64,000 nt of DNA from Aquimonas sp964586455 (GTDB lineage: Bacteria > Pseudomonadota > Gammaproteobacteria > Xanthomonadales > Xanthomonadaceae), in assembly GCA_964586455.1 (NCBI GenBank), contig CAZPHV010000019.1, positions 1 to 64,000 on the forward strand, read 5' to 3'. Shown in pieces: positions 16,116 to 24,386 of the stretch. How positions within the stretch are numbered: position 1 is the stretch's first letter; each line of letters begins with the position of its first letter. The position numbers and the translations under genes were made by a program. The notes beneath the pieces were generated by a model that was given only the letters and a program-made list of their open reading frames with translations, did no database searches and was not told the origin of the DNA.

Positions 16116-17605
16116 CCCGTGTCCAGACCCTGTCGCTCGCCATCGGCGTCGCACTCGCCGCACTCGCCGTCGGCTGGATGGCGGGCCGCGCCACGAACGA
16201 TTCGCCCACCGCAGCCACGTCCGCCGAGGCAGCGGCCGCGGAACGCAAGGTGCTCTATTACCGCAATCCGATGGGCCTGGCGGACACGTCGCCGGTGCCG
16301 AAGAAGGATTCGATGGGCATGGACTACGTCCCGGTCTATGCCGACGACGCCCCGCCGGCGGCGCCGGGTACGGTGGTGCTGCCCCCGGACAAGGTGCAGG
16401 CGCTGGGCGTGCGCACCGAGGCGGTCAAGCGAGGAGCCATGTCCGCCACCGTGCGCACCAGCGGCACGGTCGAGGTCGACGAGACCCGGCAGTACGCGAT
16501 CGCGCCCCGCTTTGAAGGCTGGGTGGAGCGGCTGTACGCGAACCAGACCGGCATGCGCGTCCGCGCCGGGCAGCCGCTGCTCTCCGTCTACAGCCCACAG
16601 TTGGCGGCGGCGCAGCAGGAATACCGGCTGGCCGACGAGACCGCCCGCAGGTTGGCCGGGTCCGATCCCGCGAGCGCGGCATCGATGACCCGCCTGCGCG
16701 ATGCCGCACGCACCCGCCTGCGCAACTGGGAAATCAGCGACGCGCAACTCGGCAAGACGGGGCTGGTGCTCACCGCGCCCGCGGACGGGGTCGTGATCGA
16801 GAAGCCGGTGGTCCAGGGCGCACGCTTCGAGCCCGGCGAAACCATCCTGCGCCTGGCGGACCTGTCGACGGTGTGGGTGATCGCGAAGGTCCCGGCGGCG
16901 CAGGCCGCGGGCATCCAGCCCGGCCAGCCCGCACGCTTTGAAACCGTGGCCCTGCCGGGCCAGGTGGCCGAGGGCGCGGTCACCTTCGTGCAGCCCGTCA
17001 TCGATGCGATGACGCGCACCGTGGATGTGCGCATCGCCCTGCCCAACCCCGACGGCGACCTCCGGCCGGGGCTCTACGGGACGGTGGTGCTGGAGGAGCC
17101 GGGTGCTGGACCGGTCCTGACCGTTCCGCGCTCGGCCGTGCTCGACAGCGGCACGCGCCAGGTGGTGCTGGTCGAGACCGGCCCCGGCCGGTTCGCACCG
17201 CGCGACGTCACCCTGGGTCGCCGTGGCGGCGATCGCATCGAAGTGCTCGACGGGATCGCCGAAGGCGATCAGGTCGTGGTCTCCGCCAACTTCCTGATCG
17301 ACGCCGAAAGCAACCTGCAGTCGGCACTCCAGGGGCTTGAGGGTCATGCAGGACACGGCGCGCCTTCGGGCACCACTGAGGATCCACACGCCGGGCACGG
17401 TGAGGACGTCGTCGATCCGCACGCAGGTCATGTTGACGAGGTCGCTGATCCCCACGCAGGCCATGCCATACCGGCGACATCGGGAGATCCACCGGCTGCC
17501 GCCAGCGATCCTGGCGCGTCCGACGGCCATGACAGCCATGGCGACCATGGAACGATGAACGACCACGGCACACCTGCTCCCGCCACCAGCCACGAGGGGC
17601 ACTGA
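16112..17605 (+). CDS. cusB: Cus-type periplasmic adaptor with His-rich C-terminal tail
   Basis: 497 residues. After an N-terminal membrane anchor (8-25) comes a small heavy-metal-binding domain (about 45-78: KVLYYRNPMG..., PKKDSMGMDYVPVY) with Met residues suited to Cu(I). The adaptor core follows (barrel-sandwich, beta-barrel, membrane-proximal domain to about 405). The last 90 residues are an unusual tail with four HAGH units, mostly as DPHAGH, and a His/Asp/Met-rich end (HDSHGDHGTMNDHG). E. coli CusB lacks such a tail; E. coli instead uses a separate CusF chaperone. The tail may store or hand over metal, which is inference. Confidence 0.87.
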   Translation: MTRVQTLSLAIGVALAALAVGWMAGRATNDSPTAATSAEAAAAERKVLYYRNPMGLADTSPVPKKDSMGMDYVPVYADDAPPAAPGTVVLPPDKVQALGVRTEAVKRGAMSATVRTSGTVEVDETRQYAIAPRFEGWVERLYANQTGMRVRAGQPLLSVYSPQLAAAQQEYRLADETARRLAGSDPASAASMTRLRDAARTRLRNWEISDAQLGKTGLVLTAPADGVVIEKPVVQGARFEPGETILRLADLSTVWVIAKVPAAQAAGIQPGQPARFETVALPGQVAEGAVTFVQPVIDAMTRTVDVRIALPNPDGDLRPGLYGTVVLEEPGAGPVLTVPRSAVLDSGTRQVVLVETGPGRFAPRDVTLGRRGGDRIEVLDGIAEGDQVVVSANFLIDAESNLQSALQGLEGHAGHGAPSGTTEDPHAGHGEDVVDPHAGHVDEVADPHAGHAIPATSGDPPAAASDPGASDGHDSHGDHGTMNDHGTPAPATSHEGH

Positions 17606-17606
17606 C

Positions 17607-20600
17607 ATGCTTGGCCGTCTCGTTGAATGGTCGGTGCGCAACGTCTTCCTGGTGCTGCTGATGGCGCTGGCGATTGTCGCCGGTGGCATCTACGCACTGA
17701 TGAACACGCCGCTGGACGCACAACCGGATCTGTCGGACGTGCAGGTGATCGTGTTCACGGAGTACCCGGGGCAGGCGCCCCAGGTGGTCGAGGACCAGGT
17801 CACCTATCCGCTGACCAGCGCCCTGCTCGCGACGCCGAAGTCGAAGGACGTCCGCGGCTTCTCGTTCTTCGGCGCCTCCTTCATCTACGTCATCTTCGAA
17901 GAAGGCACGGACCTGTACTGGGCGCGCTCGCGCGTGCTCGAGAACCTCAACGTCGCGTCGAAAAACCTGCCGGCTGGCGTGGCACCGGCACTGGGACCCG
18001 ACGCGTCCGGCGTGGGCTGGGTCTACCAGTACGTGCTGCAGAGCGACCGCCACTCGCTGGACGAGCTGCGCGCGATGCAGGACTGGTACCTGCGTTACCA
18101 GCTCACCACCGCGCCCGGCGTGGCCGAGGTCGCCAGCGTCGGCGGCTTCGTGCGCCAGTACTCGATCACCGTCGATCCGGTCCGGCTGCGCGAGTTCGAC
18201 ATCCCGATTTCACGCGTGTCCGAGGTGATCGCCGAGAGCAACCGCGACGTCGGCGGCCGCGTGATCGAGATGGCCGAGACCGAGTACATGGTGCGGGGCC
18301 GCGGCTACCTGCGCGGTATCGAGGATATCGAGAGCCTGGTTCTGCGCGCCGAAGGGGGCGCACCGGTGCTGATCGGCGACGTCGCCCGGGTCGAACTGGT
18401 ACCCGATGAGCGCCGTGGCATCGCCGACCTGGACGGCGAAGGCGACGTTGTGGGCGGGATCGCCATTGCGCGCTTCGGCGAAAACGCCCTGGCCGTGATC
18501 GGGGGGGTGAAGGAAAAGATCGCCCAGCTTGCGAGTGGACTCCCCGAGGGCGTCAGCGTCCAGGCGGTCTACGACCGCTCCGATCTCATCGTGCGCGCGA
18601 TCAAGACGCTACGCACGACGCTGCTCGAGGAGAGCCTGATCGTCGCACTGGTGTGCCTGGTATTCCTGTTCCATGCGCGCAGCGCGCTGGTCGCGATCGT
18701 CATGCTGCCCGTCGGCGTGCTGATCGCGGTGATCGCGATGCGCATGCTGGGCATGAACTCCAACATCATGAGCCTGGGCGGCATCGCGATCTCGATTGGC
18801 GTGATGGTCGACGCGGCGATCGTGATGATCGAGAACGCGCACAAGCACATCGAGCGCTCCGACGGCTCCCGCAGCCGGACCCAGCTGATCATCGATGCCT
18901 GTCGCGAGGTCGGGCCGGCGCTGTTCTTCAGCCTGATGATCATCACCGTCTCGTTCCTGCCCGTGTTCGCCCTGGAGGCTCAGGAAGGTCGCCTGTTCAA
19001 GCCGCTGGCCTTCACCAAGACCTTCGCGATGGCCGGTGGCGCGCTGTTGTCGATCACGCTGGTACCGGTACTCATGCTGCTGTTCGTGCGCGGCAAGATC
19101 GTGCCCGAGCACAAGAATCCGGTGAACCGGTTCCTGGTTGCGGCCTATCGGCCGGTGATCAACGTCGTTCTGCGGCATCGCATGGCCACAATCATGTTTG
19201 CGTTGGTCGCCCTGTTTGCAAGCCTGTGGCCTGCATCGCGGCTGGGCAGCGAGTTCATGCCAACCCTCAACGAAGGCACGCTGCTGTACATGCCCGCGTC
19301 GCTTCCGGGCATGTCGGTGACCAAGGCCTCGGAGCTGCTGCAGCAGCAGGACCGGATCATCAAGGGCTTCCCGGAAGTGGAGTCGGTGTTCGGCAAGGCG
19401 GGCCGTGCCCTGACGGCCACCGATCCCGCACCGCTGGAGATGTTCGAGACCGTCATCAACCTCAAGCCCGAGGACGAATGGCGGGACGGCATGACCACCG
19501 ACAAGCTCATCGCCGAGATGGACGCGGCGCTGAAGTTCCCGGGCGTCGCCAACTCCTGGACGATGCCGATCAAGGCGCGCACCGACATGCTGGCCACCGG
19601 CATCCGCACGCCCGTGGGCATCAAACTCTTCGGCACGGACCTTGAGCAACTCGACGCGCTGGCCACCGAGATCGAAGCCGTGGTGCGCGAAGTGCCGGGC
19701 ACGACCAGCGCGTTCGCCGAACGCCTGACCGGCGCCTACTACCTCGACATCACCCCCGACCTTGGCAGCCTGGCCCAGTACGGCGTCACCCTGGGCGAGG
19801 TGCAGAACGTGGTGGCCGCCGCGCTGGGCGGCGAGATCGTCACCACCATCCTCCAGGGCCGCGAACGCTTCAGCGCGATCGTGCGCTATCCCCGCGAACT
19901 CCGCGACGATCCGCACCGGATAGGCAGCCAAGTCCTTGTGCCGGTGCCCGGCGGCGCCCAGGTGCCGCTGGGCGAACTGGCGCGGATTGAGGTCAGGAAG
20001 GGTGCGCCGAGCATCCGCACCGAGAACGCGATGCTGGCGGCGTACATCTACGTCGACACCCGAGAGAGCGATCTCGGCCGCTACGTGAAGGCTGCGCAGG
20101 AAGCGGTCACCGAGCAGGTGCAGTTCCCGCCTGGCTACTACGTGACCTGGAGTGGACAGTACGAATACATGCAACGTGCCGCGGAGAAGATGCGTGTCGT
20201 CGTTCCGGTGACGCTGGCGCTGATTTTCCTGCTGCTGTACCTCAACTTCCGCCGTGTCACCGAGTCGCTGATCGTGATGCTGTCGGTGCCCTTCGCACTG
20301 GTCGGTGGCATCTGGCTGATGTGGATGCTCGACTACAACACCAGCGTCGCGGTAATCGTCGGCTTCATCGCGCTGGCCGGCGTCGCCGCGGAAACCGGCG
20401 TGGTGATGCTGATCTACCTCGACCACGCGCTGGAGGCGCGCGCCGCGCAGAGGCAGGCCGAAGGCCGCTCGCTGGATGCTGGCGACCTGCGCGAAGCGAT
20501 CATCGAAGGCGCGGTCGACCGTGTACGTCCGAAGATGATGACCGTGGTGGCGATCATGGCGGGCCTGCTGCCGATCATGTGGAGCAGCGGCACCGGCTCC

Positions 20601-20759
20601 GAGGTCATGCGTCGTATCGCCGCGCCGATGGTGGGCGGCATGGTGTCGTCCACGGTGCTGACCCTGGTCGTGATCCCGGCGCTGTACTCGCTGATCAAGC
20701 AGCGGCAACTGGCCAGGAAGCCGCCGGCACCCACTGCGCTGCCCGTGGAGATGCGGTGA
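17607..20759 (+). CDS. cusA: Cu(I)/Ag(I) RND efflux pump, CusA type
   Basis: 1050 residues. Begins MLGRLVEWSVRNVFLVLL two bases after the adaptor stop. The TM4 motif ISIGVMVDAAIVMIENAHKH (around residue 394) is the CusA-type proton relay and differs from the CzcA form at 7582. Three Met positions of the E. coli copper site are preserved in context: TLLYM, APLEMFE and KARTDML. Twelve membrane helices are apparent. It exports monovalent copper or silver from periplasm and cytoplasm through CusB and CusC. The operon ends here; the next gene has its own MerR-type promoter. Confidence 0.92.
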   Translation: MLGRLVEWSVRNVFLVLLMALAIVAGGIYALMNTPLDAQPDLSDVQVIVFTEYPGQAPQVVEDQVTYPLTSALLATPKSKDVRGFSFFGASFIYVIFEEGTDLYWARSRVLENLNVASKNLPAGVAPALGPDASGVGWVYQYVLQSDRHSLDELRAMQDWYLRYQLTTAPGVAEVASVGGFVRQYSITVDPVRLREFDIPISRVSEVIAESNRDVGGRVIEMAETEYMVRGRGYLRGIEDIESLVLRAEGGAPVLIGDVARVELVPDERRGIADLDGEGDVVGGIAIARFGENALAVIGGVKEKIAQLASGLPEGVSVQAVYDRSDLIVRAIKTLRTTLLEESLIVALVCLVFLFHARSALVAIVMLPVGVLIAVIAMRMLGMNSNIMSLGGIAISIGVMVDAAIVMIENAHKHIERSDGSRSRTQLIIDACREVGPALFFSLMIITVSFLPVFALEAQEGRLFKPLAFTKTFAMAGGALLSITLVPVLMLLFVRGKIVPEHKNPVNRFLVAAYRPVINVVLRHRMATIMFALVALFASLWPASRLGSEFMPTLNEGTLLYMPASLPGMSVTKASELLQQQDRIIKGFPEVESVFGKAGRALTATDPAPLEMFETVINLKPEDEWRDGMTTDKLIAEMDAALKFPGVANSWTMPIKARTDMLATGIRTPVGIKLFGTDLEQLDALATEIEAVVREVPGTTSAFAERLTGAYYLDITPDLGSLAQYGVTLGEVQNVVAAALGGEIVTTILQGRERFSAIVRYPRELRDDPHRIGSQVLVPVPGGAQVPLGELARIEVRKGAPSIRTENAMLAAYIYVDTRESDLGRYVKAAQEAVTEQVQFPPGYYVTWSGQYEYMQRAAEKMRVVVPVTLALIFLLLYLNFRRVTESLIVMLSVPFALVGGIWLMWMLDYNTSVAVIVGFIALAGVAAETGVVMLIYLDHALEARAAQRQAEGRSLDAGDLREAIIEGAVDRVRPKMMTVVAIMAGLLPIMWSSGTGSEVMRRIAAPMVGGMVSSTVLTLVVIPALYSLIKQRQLARKPPAPTALPVEMR

Positions 20760-20870
20760 TGCGGCCGTTCAACGCATGCACGGACGGATCGTCCGCGCAC
20801 GCGCGGACGTGGACTTGCGCCCGTTGGCGACAGTCTCGGGCGTTTGTGACTGCGACCACGCTCATGCAGG

Positions 20871-20901
20871 TTGACCTGTGTGCGAGACACAGGTCTAGCC
20901 T
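20871..20901 (+). promoter_or_regulatory. MerR-type promoter with operator, facing the regulator's own gene
   Basis: TTGACC (20871-20876) and TAGCCT (20896-20901) are spaced by 19 bp. The palindrome ACCTGTGT-GCGAG-ACACAGGT (20874-20894) lies within. Unlike the divergent layout at 2289, it points into the regulator gene itself at 20929, so the regulator and the genes after it are probably self-activated. Confidence 0.85.
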
Positions 20902-20928
20902 GACCTACACCCTGCCGGGAGTGCGCCA

Positions 20929-21441
20929 ATGACGGTCACCGACAAAGCAGTACCGCCGCTGATGACGGTCCGCCAGCTGGCCCGACAGGGCGACGTCACG
21001 GTGCATGTGGTGCGCAACTATCTGCGGCGCGGCCTGCTGCAGGCGGCGAGGCACACCGAGAGTGGCTACCAACTGTTCTCGGCTTCGGAGCTCCAGCGCC
21101 TGCGCTTCATTCGCACCGCCCAACAGCTCGGCTTCACGCTGGCGGAGATCGAGGAGATCATCCGCCACAGCCTGCTGCGACATAGTCCCTGCCCGTTTGT
21201 GCGGGACATCATCCGACGCCGACTCGACGACACCCGCCAGCAACTGGACAACCTGCTCGCCATGCACGCGCGGATGGAACATGCCGTCCACGCCTGGTCT
21301 TCGCTGCCGGATTCCATCCCGACTGGCGACGATGTCTGCGCATTGATCGAATCCGTTGCCGCCGCTGAGGGCGGCGGATTCGTCAGGTCCACCCCGGGGC
21401 GACTCCTTGGACGCCGCCCCACTCAGGAGAACTTGCCATGA
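20929..21441 (+). CDS. MerR-family metal regulator, self-regulated
   Basis: 170 residues. The N-terminal helix-turn-helix (TVRQLARQGDVTVHVVRNYL) has Val-His-Val-Val-Arg where most MerR proteins have ETIRYYE, a form shared with MerD-like members. A dimerisation helix follows. Likely metal ligands are C88 (HSPCPFVRDI) and C137 (GDDVCALIES), in positions equivalent to sensor residues of ZntR/CadR-type proteins. It starts 28 bases after a promoter with a fitting operator and overlaps the next gene (21438-21441). It probably controls itself plus the three downstream genes. Zn, Cu or Cd are possible inducers; sequence does not decide. Confidence 0.85.
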   Translation: MTVTDKAVPPLMTVRQLARQGDVTVHVVRNYLRRGLLQAARHTESGYQLFSASELQRLRFIRTAQQLGFTLAEIEEIIRHSLLRHSPCPFVRDIIRRRLDDTRQQLDNLLAMHARMEHAVHAWSSLPDSIPTGDDVCALIESVAAAEGGGFVRSTPGRLLGRRPTQENLP

Positions 21442-21752
21442 CTGTTCCTGGTCCTGCCACCTCAGGGTCCCGACGTTGGGTCTTCTGGATCTTCCTGGCG
21501 CTGGCCCTGTTCTATCTCGGCGTCGAGCACCGCGCCCACCTTGCGGGGACGCTCCGCTGGCTGCCGCTGGCCATCTTGCTGCTGTGTCCCTTGATGCATG
21601 TGTTCATGCACAAAGGGCATGGCGGTCATGGAGGCGACGGAAGTCATGGGCGCGACGGCAATGCCGACGACCCACCCCATGGCCAGCATGAGAGCCGTAG
21701 CAAGCGGGCACTGAACGACGAAACGTCCGACACCTCGAACGGAGGGCACTGA
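21438..21752 (+). CDS. DUF2933-type small membrane protein with His-rich tail
   Basis: 104 residues. Two hydrophobic segments (residues 13-27 and 39-54) with LPLAILLLCPLMHVFMH, the DUF2933 signature, then a His/Gly tail (KGHGGHGGDGSHG). Such proteins occur in copper and other metal resistance islands, and their role is unknown. It overlaps the MerR gene by ATGA and is followed one base later by the methyltransferase-like gene, so it belongs to the self-regulated operon. Confidence 0.8.
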   Translation: MTVPGPATSGSRRWVFWIFLALALFYLGVEHRAHLAGTLRWLPLAILLLCPLMHVFMHKGHGGHGGDGSHGRDGNADDPPHGQHESRSKRALNDETSDTSNGGH

Positions 21753-21753
21753 C

Positions 21754-22419
21754 ATGCAGGCACCCGACTCCGGCTACGGCCTTTGGCTGCTGGCCGCCAT
21801 CAACGCCGCGTTCTTCATCTTCTTCGCCTGGAGCTTCTACAAACCGCTGACCCGTTGGGACTGGCGTGGGTTCGGTATGTTCTCCGCCTTCGTCGTGGCC
21901 CTGTTCGCGGAAATGTATGGCTTCCCGCTGACGCTGTACGTCTTGGGCGGGTGGCTCAGCGCCAACTATCCGCAGGTCAACTGGCTCAGCCACGACGCCG
22001 GCCATCTGCTGGAGATGTGGTTCGGCTGGCGCGCCAATCCGCATTTCGGTCCATTCCACCTGGCGAGTTTCATCCTGATCGGCGGCGGGTTCTGGCTCCT
22101 GTCGGCAGCCTGGCCCGTGCTGTATCGGGCACAGCGTGAGGGTCGGCTTGCCCGGGAGGGCGTGTATGCACGCATGCGTCACCCGCAGTACGTCGCCTTC
22201 GTACTCGTACTGACTGGTTTCCTCCTGCAGTGGCCCACGCTGCTCACGTTCGCCAGCTATCCGGTGCTGGTGTGGGCCTATGCCCGCCTCGCGCGTCGTG
22301 AGGAGAGAGATTGCCTGAGCCGCTTCGGCGAGGACTACGTGAGCTACATGCAGGAGGTGCCGGCCTTCATACCGCGACGCCGGCGCGGTCCTGTCCGATC
22401 GGCGGGGGAAGTCCGATGA
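21754..22419 (+). CDS. isoprenylcysteine methyltransferase (ICMT/PEMT)-family membrane protein
   Basis: 221 residues with five or six membrane segments. The C-terminal part holds the family signature YARMRHPQYVAFVL ... RREERDCLSRFGEDYVSYMQ, the S-adenosylmethionine site in ICMT/PEMT-like enzymes. It follows DUF2933 directly. Members are common in metal islands next to DUF2933, but their substrate (lipid or protein) is unknown. Lipid head-group methylation is a possibility only. Confidence 0.8.
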   Translation: MQAPDSGYGLWLLAAINAAFFIFFAWSFYKPLTRWDWRGFGMFSAFVVALFAEMYGFPLTLYVLGGWLSANYPQVNWLSHDAGHLLEMWFGWRANPHFGPFHLASFILIGGGFWLLSAAWPVLYRAQREGRLAREGVYARMRHPQYVAFVLVLTGFLLQWPTLLTFASYPVLVWAYARLARREERDCLSRFGEDYVSYMQEVPAFIPRRRRGPVRSAGEVR

Positions 22420-22499
22420 AGGCCGACCGTCGTGTTCCATCCCTTTGTGCTCTCGCAGCCTCGCTGTTTCGCCTCACATCCATTCAAGGAGTCCACACA

Positions 22500-22919
22500 A
22501 TGAACAACGTCACACATGCCGCCTGTTTTGCTGGCCCACGCACCAATCCCAATCGCTGGTTCGCCGCGCTGGCGCTGGCGGGCGCCTTTGCCTTCTCCTT
22601 CGCACTGCCGGGGGCTGCTTCCGCGAGCGAAGGCGGGTTCCGCCACAACGTGTTGATGCGCGGCCAGGTTCTGGAGACGCAGGACGACACACTGGTGGTC
22701 TGCGTCGGCAAGGCCGACGGAGCCCAGGTCGACCAGGTGCTGGATGTGATCCGGCACAAGCGCCGTAACCGCGGTCCCCGGGATATCGGGCCGCGCTTTC
22801 GCCGGGAAGCCGTCGGTCAGGTGCGCATCACCGGGCTGTTCGACGACCACTACGCAGAGGCTGAAGTGATCTCCGGAAAGCCCAAGGTCAATGACATCGT
22901 CGAGCTGATTCGACCGTGA
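22500..22919 (+). CDS. exported protein of unknown function
   Basis: 139 residues from ATG 22500, chosen because an AAGGAG site lies about ten bases upstream; the frame stays open farther upstream inside the methyltransferase gene. A signal peptide ends at AASASE (about residue 42). The mature part is basic and ordered (LMRGQVLETQDDTLVVCVGK, RRNRGPRDIGPRFRR, VGQVRITGLFDDHYAEAEVI, GKPKVNDIVELIRP) and looks like a small beta-rich fold. I recognise no named family. It is the last gene of the set opened by the MerR gene at 20929. Confidence 0.7.
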   Translation: MNNVTHAACFAGPRTNPNRWFAALALAGAFAFSFALPGAASASEGGFRHNVLMRGQVLETQDDTLVVCVGKADGAQVDQVLDVIRHKRRNRGPRDIGPRFRREAVGQVRITGLFDDHYAEAEVISGKPKVNDIVELIRP

Positions 22920-23000
22920 GCAAGCCACGCGTCCGGCGCGATCTGCGTCGGACGTGTGCCCGCTGTCCGCCATCACTTCCTGCCAGAACCGGAGCTCATC

Positions 23001-24386
23001 ATGACCTCGACTTCCCGCCCGACGCTGCAGTTCCTCGGTGCCGCCGGCACCATCACCGGATCGCGCTACCTGGTCGAGGCCAACGGTCAGCGCGTGCTCG
23101 TGGACTGCGGCCTGTTCCAGGGCTACAAGCAATTGCGCGACCGCAACTGGGCTCCGTTTCCCGTCGAGCCGTCATCAATCGACGCGGTGGTCCTGACCCA
23201 CGCCCACCTGGACCATTCTGGCTACTTGCCCGCACTGGTCAAACAAGGGTTCCGCGGCCGGATCCACTGCACCCATGGCAGCGTGGCCCTGTGCGGCCTG
23301 CTGCTTCCCGACAGCGGACACCTGCTCGAAGAGGAGGCCAAGTACGCGGCCCGCAAGGGGTACTCCAAGCACAAGGAACCACGACCGCTTTATACCGAGG
23401 ATGACGCCCGCCGCAGCCTGAAGCAGCTCAAGGGGCATGACTATGGTCGCGACATCGAGGTCACATCAGGCGTCACGATCCGCTTCCATCCTGCCGGCCA
23501 CATCCTGGGCGCTGCCCATGTCAGCCTGGACGTCCAGGGCCAGCGCCTGCACTTCAGTGGCGACCTGGGACGGCAGCAAGAGTCGCTGATGAATCCGCCG
23601 ACGCCCCTGCCCGCCTGTGACGTACTGGTCTGCGAATCCACATATGGCAATCGGGAACACATTCCGATCGACCAGGAGGCGGAGCTGGCTCCCATCATCC
23701 GCCGCGTCGCTACCCGTGGGGGCGTGATCGTCATCCCCGCCTTTGCCATCGGCCGCGCCCAGGCGCTCATGCTGCATATCGCCCGGCTGCGTGAGCGCAA
23801 GGACATCCCTCGCGTGCCGGTCTACCTCAACAGCCCGATGGCGATCAACGCGACCCGGCACTACCACGACCACCACTCCGAGCACCACGTGTCCGACGAG
23901 GACTGCCAGCGGATGTTCGACGTGGCCACCTTCGTCAACACTGTAGAAGAGTCGAAGGCACTCAACCGCCAGCGCGGGCCGATGATCATCATCTCGGCCA
24001 GCGGCATGATCACCGGCGGGCGCGTGTTGCACCACATCGAGGCGTTCGGCCCCGATGACCGCAACGCGATCCTGCTCGCGGGCTACCAGGCCGGAGGAAC
24101 ACGCGGTGCCGCGCTGGCGGCAGGCAAGCGCACGTTGCGCATGTTCGGCCGCGAGGTCCCCATCCGCGCTGAAGTGGTGCAGCTGGAAGGCTTTTCCGGC
24201 CACGCCGACGCCGGGGAACTCCTGGACTGGATGCGCACCGCGCCGTCTGCGCCGCGCATCGTCTACCTCACCCATGGCGAGCCCGACGCAGCCGACACGC
24301 TGCGCGGGCGCGTGCAGCGCGAGCTGGGCTGGCGCGCGCGCGTGCCTGAACACCTGGAGCAGGTTGGCCTCGAGGATGCGCGGTGA
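23001..24386 (+). CDS. beta-CASP metallo-beta-lactamase-fold hydrolase, CPSF/RNase-like
   Basis: 461 residues from ATG 23001 after a GGAG site. The metallo-beta-lactamase core shows HAHLDHSG and later His/Asp ligands (HPAGHILGAAH, FSGDLG). The beta-CASP cap follows (YLNSPMAINATRHY, MIIISASGMITGGRVLHH) with the final His motif VQLEGFSGHADAGELL. This is the fold of RNA-processing nucleases, typical length about 460. In bacteria this subgroup often lies with phosphorylase, PRPP synthetase and phosphoketolase genes, as here. It overlaps the next gene (GTGA at 24383-24386). It may supply nucleotides from RNA to the following enzymes, which is inference. Confidence 0.88.
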   Translation: MTSTSRPTLQFLGAAGTITGSRYLVEANGQRVLVDCGLFQGYKQLRDRNWAPFPVEPSSIDAVVLTHAHLDHSGYLPALVKQGFRGRIHCTHGSVALCGLLLPDSGHLLEEEAKYAARKGYSKHKEPRPLYTEDDARRSLKQLKGHDYGRDIEVTSGVTIRFHPAGHILGAAHVSLDVQGQRLHFSGDLGRQQESLMNPPTPLPACDVLVCESTYGNREHIPIDQEAELAPIIRRVATRGGVIVIPAFAIGRAQALMLHIARLRERKDIPRVPVYLNSPMAINATRHYHDHHSEHHVSDEDCQRMFDVATFVNTVEESKALNRQRGPMIIISASGMITGGRVLHHIEAFGPDDRNAILLAGYQAGGTRGAALAAGKRTLRMFGREVPIRAEVVQLEGFSGHADAGELLDWMRTAPSAPRIVYLTHGEPDAADTLRGRVQRELGWRARVPEHLEQVGLEDAR

